From: JAVBLG01 sp031553655
Lineage (GTDB): Bacteria > Desulfobacterota > Desulfovibrionia > Desulfovibrionales > Desulfovibrionaceae
Direction: 5' to 3'
Assembly (NCBI GenBank): GCA_031553655.1
Contig: JAVBLG010000034.1
Span: 1 to 57,377 of the forward strand
Length of the DNA: 57,377 bases
Part shown: positions 52,272 through 57,377 of the stretch, in pieces
How the letters are laid out: every line of letters starts with the position of its first letter
Numbering within the stretch: position 1 is the first letter of the stretch
Position numbers and translations under genes: made by a program
The notes under the pieces: generated by a model
What the model was told of the DNA's origin: nothing
The model's input: only the letters and a program-made list of their open reading frames with translations
The model's database searches: none

Positions 52272-52971
52272 GTAGCAAAAACATCCCCGCCGCCAGGGCA
52301 AAAACCATCACAGCGGCACGCAAACTCTTTCCCCCTACTCGCTTGTGCGCCACTCGGCTCAAAACCGCGCCAGCCACTGTGGCGGGTACAAGCTTGACGG
52401 CATCTATAACCAAACCGGCCCCAATCTGCCCTCCGGCCGCCAAAATGGCCAGGGACATAAGCTGCCCGATAAAAAAACAGGCGGCAATGGTAGACCGCAG
52501 CACCGGGCCGGGGTGATATTGATACACCAGGGCCAGGGGAGGGCCGCCTATGCCGGTGGCGGTTTCGGTAATTCCGGTAATCAGCCCGGCAGCGGCCATG
52601 CTTTTGCGTCCGGGGACAAAGCTGGGAGCGGCCAGCGAAACCGCGGCAGCCAGAATGGTGGACAATCCCACCAGAATATTCAGGGTAGCCGCGCTTACCA
52701 CAATTAGAATGCCCGCGCCCATAAAACCCCCGGCCAGGCGGCCCAAGCTTATCCAGCCCAGGCCCGGCCAGTCCAATTGGCCGATTTCGCGCGCGGCCAC
52801 GTAAAGATTGAGTGGCAGCATTATTATGAGCAAGGCCGCCGGAATCAAACCCGGCTGCAACAGAGTGAAAACCGGAGCCACAATCAGGGCGAAGCCAACC
52901 CCCACTGTTCCCTGAATGAAGGCGGCCAGCATAATCACCGTCGATAATATTATTGTAGTGGAAAAGTCCAT
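52255..52971 (-). CDS. TauE/SafE-family membrane exporter
   Basis: 238 residues with about eight hydrophobic helices. TVIMLAAFIQGTVGVGFALIVAPVF and GLITGITETATGIGGPPLALVY are the twin glycine-rich motifs of the family, which moves sulfite, sulfoacetate or other small anions. It begins four bases after the amidohydrolase stop, so it is the third gene of that operon and may export a product or import a related acid. Confidence 0.87.
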   Translation of the reverse strand: MDFSTTIILSTVIMLAAFIQGTVGVGFALIVAPVFTLLQPGLIPAALLIIMLPLNLYVAAREIGQLDWPGLGWISLGRLAGGFMGAGILIVVSAATLNILVGLSTILAAAVSLAAPSFVPGRKSMAAAGLITGITETATGIGGPPLALVYQYHPGPVLRSTIAACFFIGQLMSLAILAAGGQIGAGLVIDAVKLVPATVAGAVLSRVAHKRVGGKSLRAAVMVFALAAGMFLLLRELF

Positions 52972-52975
52972 ATTT

Positions 52976-54400
52976 CTAAGCTAGTCCGTTATCTTTCCTG
53001 AATTTTGCATGTTCTTCGCTGGTGCCGTGAATACGCACAACAGGAGCCTTTCGCACCGCTTCCACAGCCAGTTCGTTGATACGCGCCATAAGGGCGCGGC
53101 CGTTCCAATCCACAGGCCAGCCCTGCCACAGACGCAAGCGGCCGTCAACAAAAACGCCCTCAATCTGAGAGCGATTGCCAAGACGCACCAGATCCCACGG
53201 CAGATCCCAGGAAGGGATCAATTCGGGCACATCAAGATCCACCAGCAAAAAGTCGGCGGCCAGGCCGGGGGCCACGGCTCCGGTTACCTTGCCCAAGCCC
53301 AGCGCGTCGGCCCCGCCGCTCGCGCCCATACGCAGCCACCTGGCTCCGCCGCCGCAGGAAGAATCACCTACAGACAGGCCAAAGGCCAGGCGCTGGGCGG
53401 ATTCGGCGGCATCCACCAACCTGAAGGCATCGCTGCGGGTGCCGTCGGTCCCCAAACCCAGGCGGATGCCCAGACTGTCCATGGCCAGGGCCGGAGCCAC
53501 GGCATTGCCCTTCCACTGGCTGGCAACGGGATTGTAGGCCACAGCCGCGCCCGTGTCGCGCAACATAACCATCTCCGCCGGGGTTATCAGGGTGGCGTGG
53601 GAAGCCAGAGTGGCCGGGCCAAGCGCTTTTGCCGCAACGAGATGCTCCAACGGGCGCAGGCGGCGTTCCACCAGCGAGCGTTCCACGGCCACCATATGTT
53701 CATTCACATGAGTCTGAAAAACCCTCCCGGCCTCGAGGCACATCTCGTAAACACGGCCCAGCATGTAATTGCTAGCCGCTTCGGGAATGGATATGGCCAG
53801 CGAAGGGCTGACCAGCCCGCCATTGTCAAAGCGGCTTAAGTGAGCCTCGGCCTTTTTGATAATGGTCGCCTGTTCTGGTAGATTGGGCGAACCGGGAAAG
53901 TCATTGCAGATAATGCCCAGCACGCAGCGCAGCCCCGCTTCCTCGGCCGCTCGGGCCAGAACCGCCAGGTCCTCGCCCGAGCGCGCCCCGGCGTCGGCCA
54001 CAGTGGTGAAGCCGCCGCGCAAAGCCTCAAAAGCGGCCAGTTTGCCCGAAAGATAAACCAGTTCTTCCGTCAAAAATCCTTCCAGAGGAATCCACACTCT
54101 CTTGAAAATTTCCGAAGGCTCGCCCCAGGCCAATCCTTTGCCGAAAGCCTGAGCCAGATGCTGATGAGTATCGATAAAACCGGGCATGAGCAGACGCTTC
54201 GGCAGTTCAGCCACTCTGGCCTCCGGGTGCTCCACCTTGAGGGCTTCGACCGCGCCCACGGCCAGAAATTTTTTGTCTTTCACCACTACGCCGCAGCCGC
54301 GCCGCAATCCATCAGGAGCCAAGATGGCCTCAGGCAACAGTATAAGTGCAGCCTCGTCGTTTTCCGGTGAAAAAATTTCGGGATATTGTATGTCGCTCAT
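52976..54400 (-). CDS. Metal-dependent amidohydrolase (SsnA/TRZ-ATZ, guanine-deaminase-like)
   Basis: 474 residues. Residues ~70-90 contain GFIDTHQHLAQAFGKGL (HxH metal pair). QTHVNEH, SHATLITP and GLGTDGTRSD supply the remaining metal and catalytic residues of the mononuclear deaminase branch. A composite beta-sandwich from both ends frames the barrel. Likely substrates are N-heterocycles such as purines or triazines. It overlaps the NCS2 permease stop by four bases and is followed by TauE/SafE, forming a transport-plus-deamination operon under the divergent LacI regulator. Confidence 0.88.
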   Translation of the reverse strand: MSDIQYPEIFSPENDEAALILLPEAILAPDGLRRGCGVVVKDKKFLAVGAVEALKVEHPEARVAELPKRLLMPGFIDTHQHLAQAFGKGLAWGEPSEIFKRVWIPLEGFLTEELVYLSGKLAAFEALRGGFTTVADAGARSGEDLAVLARAAEEAGLRCVLGIICNDFPGSPNLPEQATIIKKAEAHLSRFDNGGLVSPSLAISIPEAASNYMLGRVYEMCLEAGRVFQTHVNEHMVAVERSLVERRLRPLEHLVAAKALGPATLASHATLITPAEMVMLRDTGAAVAYNPVASQWKGNAVAPALAMDSLGIRLGLGTDGTRSDAFRLVDAAESAQRLAFGLSVGDSSCGGGARWLRMGASGGADALGLGKVTGAVAPGLAADFLLVDLDVPELIPSWDLPWDLVRLGNRSQIEGVFVDGRLRLWQGWPVDWNGRALMARINELAVEAVRKAPVVRIHGTSEEHAKFRKDNGLA

Positions 54401-55794
54401 TTCGCCTCCCCGGCCTTTACTCCGGTGTGATTGAAGAGAATATTGGCCAGCACGGCGGTGAGAGTGCCCATCATCAGGCCATTGTTCAACAGCACTTGCA
54501 AGCGGGCCAAAGCCGGAACATCAAGCGCTTTGGCCAACAGCACGGCAAAGGGGCCGAAAATGCCCGGAATCATGATCGGCAGCAGTCCCATAGTCAGGGC
54601 GGCGGCCAGTGTGAACATGTTGGAGCGCTCGTGCAGATTGGCAGTTTTGATCATATTGATGCCCATAACTCCGATAATGGCGAATACAATCAAGGCAGTG
54701 CCGCCCACAACCGCTCCGGGCACGGCATTGGCAAGCCGCCCCAGTGGAGCCAGCACGGCAATGACCAGCAGAATCACCCCGGCCACAGCCGTCACATAGC
54801 GGGAACGCACCCCGGTGGCCTGCACAATGCCTATGTTCTCGCCGCTGGTTATAATCAACGAAGTGCCCAGAATACCGCCCAACACCGAAGCGATTCCGTC
54901 ACCGCGAATGGTCTTGGGCACATCAACCTCGGGGGATATTTTTTTGCCCACCACCTCGGCTATGGCCACGGTCTGGCCGGTGGCCTCAGTCATGGAAATT
55001 ATGCAGAAAATTAAAAGCGGCAGCGAAGCCAGAATGTCAAAAGAAGGCATGCCGAAAGGAAAAGGCTTCGGCAAGCTGAGCACCGGGCCGCTAAGCGCGC
55101 CGATGAAATCGGTGAGGCCAAAAAGAGCCGAAACAACGGCCCCGCCCAGAAGGCCCAGCATAACCGATATCTGCCCCAGCGTGCCCTTGAACACCCTGGC
55201 GAAAACAACGGTCAGCAAAACGGTAATTACGGCCAGGCCCACATTGGCCGGGCTGGCATAATCGGGCGCGCCAGGACGGCCCATAATCACTCCGCCGTAG
55301 ATTTTAATCAGGTTCACCGAAACCAGCAACAACATGGTTCCGATGACCAGTTTGGGGAAATATTTCAGGCAGCGGCGAAAAACCGGCAGCAGCAGCCAGT
55401 AAAGCACGCCGGTCATAATCACCGCCCCGGCTGCCGTGGCCAGACTGGTTTCTTTGGCTATGGACATGAAAAAAGCCACGGGCGCGCCGCCGGGAACCAT
55501 AACAAAGGGAAGCTTCGCCCCTATGCCCCACGGCCCGAATGATTGCAAAAGACTACCCAGGCCGCAGATCATAAAGGTGGCACTGATCAGGTTGAGGGTT
55601 AGTTCCGAGGAAAGATTCAAGGCCCCGGCCACCAGAAAAACCGAGGTAATGGGCGAGGCCGCCATTACCAGCACATGCTGAAGGCCGAAAAGAAAAAGTT
55701 TGGCTGGAGGCAATTTTTCATCCACAGGATGAACAGAAGTTGAAGGCGGAATTTCGTCGCCGTCTCTGTCGGAAGCATGATTGTAGCCGCTCAT
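54397..55794 (-). CDS. NCS2-family nucleobase permease (uracil/xanthine type)
   Basis: 465 residues, about 14 membrane segments. LFLFGLQHVLVMAASPITSVF is the family N-terminus; EATGQTVAIAEV and TSGENIGIVQATGVRSR are the substrate-site and NCS2 signature regions (NAT motif variant). It imports uracil, xanthine or a related base with protons. First gene of the operon, starting just beside the LacI operators. Confidence 0.9.
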   Translation of the reverse strand: MSGYNHASDRDGDEIPPSTSVHPVDEKLPPAKLFLFGLQHVLVMAASPITSVFLVAGALNLSSELTLNLISATFMICGLGSLLQSFGPWGIGAKLPFVMVPGGAPVAFFMSIAKETSLATAAGAVIMTGVLYWLLLPVFRRCLKYFPKLVIGTMLLLVSVNLIKIYGGVIMGRPGAPDYASPANVGLAVITVLLTVVFARVFKGTLGQISVMLGLLGGAVVSALFGLTDFIGALSGPVLSLPKPFPFGMPSFDILASLPLLIFCIISMTEATGQTVAIAEVVGKKISPEVDVPKTIRGDGIASVLGGILGTSLIITSGENIGIVQATGVRSRYVTAVAGVILLVIAVLAPLGRLANAVPGAVVGGTALIVFAIIGVMGINMIKTANLHERSNMFTLAAALTMGLLPIMIPGIFGPFAVLLAKALDVPALARLQVLLNNGLMMGTLTAVLANILFNHTGVKAGEAK

Positions 55795-55814
55795 TTAACA
55801 TCTCCCCATGTCAA

Positions 55815-55840
55815 CGCATAGGAAATCGATTTCCTATGCG
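55815..55840. promoter_or_regulatory. Primary LacI-type operator
   Basis: A perfect 26-bp palindrome with half-site CGCATAGGAAATC, 21 bases upstream of the NCS2 permease start. The central CG and even symmetry are typical of LacI-family operators, and a LacI gene lies on the other side. Confidence 0.85.
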
Positions 55841-55868
55841 GCTAAAATTTTTTTCCCTGGCTCCAAGC

Positions 55869-55890
55869 CATAGGAAATCGTTTTCTTATG
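55869..55890. promoter_or_regulatory. Second LacI-type operator
   Basis: CATAGGAAATCGTTTTCTTATG is an imperfect copy of the first operator. The centres are 52 bp apart, close to five helical turns, so two dimers would sit on the same DNA face and could form a small repression loop. Confidence 0.8.
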
Positions 55891-55979
55891 ATTACAAAAA
55901 AAGCCGTGCCATTCAATATATTTCTTGCAAAAATTTTTCCCATTTCTTAAGCTTATGATTACAAAGTAAATAAAAACAT

Positions 55980-57008
55980 ATGGATAACTCAGTGCAAAAA
56001 AACAAACGTCCGACCATAGTCGATGTGGCCAGAGCGGCCGGGGTTGCCCCCTCCACAGTGTCGCACGCTCTCAACAACAAGGGCTATGTGGAAAGCGGCA
56101 CCCGCGAAAAAATTCTGGAAACAGTGCGCAAGCTGGGTTACCGCCCCAACCACCGGGCCAGAGGCCTACGCAGCGGCGGGGGCGGGATAATCGCTCTTAT
56201 TTCGGCCATGCCTCTGGGAGTAGCCGGAGGAGCTTCCAAGTTGGGATTTTTAATGGAGCTGGCGGCTGTGGCCGCCGAAGAAGCCATACGCCGTGGTCTG
56301 GCCATGGTGCTGGTGCCGCCCCAGCCCGCGGGCGAAGCCCTGCCCCCCCTGGAAATAGACGGAGCCATGGTGGTGGAACCCACCGCTGACGACCCCTACA
56401 TGTGCCGTCTGGCGGAATGCGGCATTCCAACGGTGGCTCTCGGCCGCTGGCCGGGGCATGATGAGGCTTCCTATGTTGATCTTCTTTCCGCCGAGTCGGC
56501 CAACCTCCTTCTGCAACATCTGGCCGGATCCGGAGCGAGCAAAATAGCCGTGATGATTGGCGACAAGGAGCGCAATTCCTATCTGGAAACGGAAAAAACC
56601 TATCGAGACTTCTGCCGCCGGACCGGACAAAAAACTGTTATATACAAGTTGGACGAAAGTGGCGGGGAAATGGCTGGGCAAATGGGCGCGGCCAAAATGT
56701 TTGGCGAGCACCCCGATGTTGACGGTCTTCTGGCTCTGGTGGACGCCTTTGCCGTCGGCGCGGTGCGCGCTGCCGAAGGTTTGGGCCTGACCGTGCCCGG
56801 GCGTCTTAAAATCGCCACCCGCTATGACGGCCTGCGGGCCAAACTTTGCCGTCCTCCCCTTACCGCCCTTAATCTGCATCTGGAGCAAGTGGCGACTATG
56901 GGCGTGGAGCTTCTGGCTCTACGCATGTCCGAGCCGGATCGCCCAGCTGTGCTCTGGCCGGGCAAACCCGAGCTGATTATCAGGGAATCCACCATAGGCG
57001 ACAAATAG
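55980..57008 (+). CDS. LacI-family transcriptional regulator
   Basis: 342 residues. A LacI helix-turn-helix at ~10-60 (TIVDVARAAGVAPSTVSHALN, EKILETVRKLGYRPNHRARGL) and a periplasmic-binding effector domain (~65-330). Divergent from the permease/amidohydrolase operon with two operators between, so it likely represses both and responds to the imported base or a breakdown product. No good Shine-Dalgarno precedes ATG 55980. TTATGATTACAAA occurs twice upstream (55886 and 55953), perhaps part of its promoter. Confidence 0.9.
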   Translation: MDNSVQKNKRPTIVDVARAAGVAPSTVSHALNNKGYVESGTREKILETVRKLGYRPNHRARGLRSGGGGIIALISAMPLGVAGGASKLGFLMELAAVAAEEAIRRGLAMVLVPPQPAGEALPPLEIDGAMVVEPTADDPYMCRLAECGIPTVALGRWPGHDEASYVDLLSAESANLLLQHLAGSGASKIAVMIGDKERNSYLETEKTYRDFCRRTGQKTVIYKLDESGGEMAGQMGAAKMFGEHPDVDGLLALVDAFAVGAVRAAEGLGLTVPGRLKIATRYDGLRAKLCRPPLTALNLHLEQVATMGVELLALRMSEPDRPAVLWPGKPELIIRESTIGDK

Positions 57009-57377
57009 CCGCTGGTGAGCAATTTTATGGATTTTGTAACTACATTTCCATTTGAGAAGCTTAAAAGAGGGAATGGTCTTCCCGCGCGCGTGGCCTGATC
57101 GCACAACCGGCACACTATACCTCCAGCTCAAGCCCAACGCCGACTTCGTTTACTTTCATATGTTTGTTGATTTCCGCCTTTACGGTAAAGGAAACGCAGT
57201 GGCAGGGGTACAGTTCGGCGATTTTATTTTCCTTGAAACCTGATTTCCCGCAAAATGTAACTATGTTTGAGTAGCGAGCTTGAAAGCGTCCATGATGTTG
57301 CGTTGGAGTGGTGAAGTTTCGGTGTACAGTTGTCCGTACCGATTTTGATATTTGATTTGGATCAAAGTCTCCATCGA
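57009..57377. other. Right edge with gene remnants
   Basis: 369 bases beyond the LacI gene. The minus strand holds a piece resembling the end of an MBL-fold hydrolase (next entry) and another reading from the window edge to a stop at 57261, coding RYGQLYTETSPLQRNIMDAF near its end, which I do not recognise. No intact rightward gene is visible. Confidence 0.4.
57115..57260 (-). pseudogene. Possible C-terminal fragment of an MBL-fold hydrolase
   Basis: A minus-strand frame ending with TAG at 57117-57115 reads CGKSGFKENKIAELYPCHC and then EVGVGLELEV. This resembles the C-terminal end of MBL-fold hydrolases of the aminobenzene-phosphate-synthase group, where a PCHC or GHC block precedes a short VG.GL end. 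The reading frame continues upstream without a recognised start or HxHxDH motif before the window ends, so it is a fragment or a gene cut by the edge. Confidence 0.35.

Noticed and set aside
1..57377. CRISPR array or rRNA genes
   Set aside because: No regularly spaced direct repeats of CRISPR length and no rRNA-like sequence were seen on reading.

Overview
The window reads as chromosome of an anaerobic Gram-negative bacterium, most likely a Desulfovibrio-type sulfate reducer. That placement is inference from class III ribonucleotide reductase, sigma-54-like flagellin control, gene style and GC content; no taxonomic search was possible. No sulfate-reduction gene lies in the window.

Layout. 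1-6400 is housekeeping: trpB (leftward, cut by the window edge) behind a textbook tryptophan attenuator with tandem Trp codons, msrA, a zinc-ribbon/DUF2569 membrane protein, a TerC-CBS-CorC membrane protein, a hairpin-rich gap and a long flagellin. 6400-8800 is a scar of mobile DNA: a decayed IS3-type orfA and a tyrosine integrase whose two halves are joined only by a -1 shift at A AAA AAG.

8824-42109 is one rightward glycan and secretion locus, with most junctions overlapping or only a few bases long. It starts with a small RTX/DUF4214 surface protein. Nine glycosyltransferase proteins follow, holding about 14 GT domains (GT2, GT4, GT8, GT61) and two methyltransferase domains. One of them is a 1928-residue fusion of a radical SAM enzyme, a shrunken FkbM-like segment and four GT2 domains. 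Then come a Wzm/Wzt glycan ABC exporter, a small DUF4214-like protein, a complete type I secretion system (PrtD-type ABC, HlyD-type adaptor, TolC-type channel) and a periplasmic NlpE-like protein. There are no nucleotide-sugar synthesis genes. The middle (about 21,040-30,480) is strongly AT-rich, and its left edge falls inside the radical SAM/GT2 gene, so the locus is a mosaic. The working idea is a system that makes, glycosylates and exports a surface RTX protein and/or a capsule-like glycan.

42283-57377 returns to ordinary genes: tRNA-Ser(UGA); nrdDG for class III ribonucleotide reductase, behind a clear cobalamin riboswitch with a terminator; an isochorismatase-like hydrolase; an enolase-superfamily dehydratase with its MFS carrier and a divergent LysR regulator; an HxlR regulator; sfsA; ybaK; and a purine/pyrimidine-type catabolic operon (NCS2 permease, amidohydrolase, TauE/SafE) facing a LacI regulator across two palindromic operators 52 bp apart. 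The right edge holds gene remnants.
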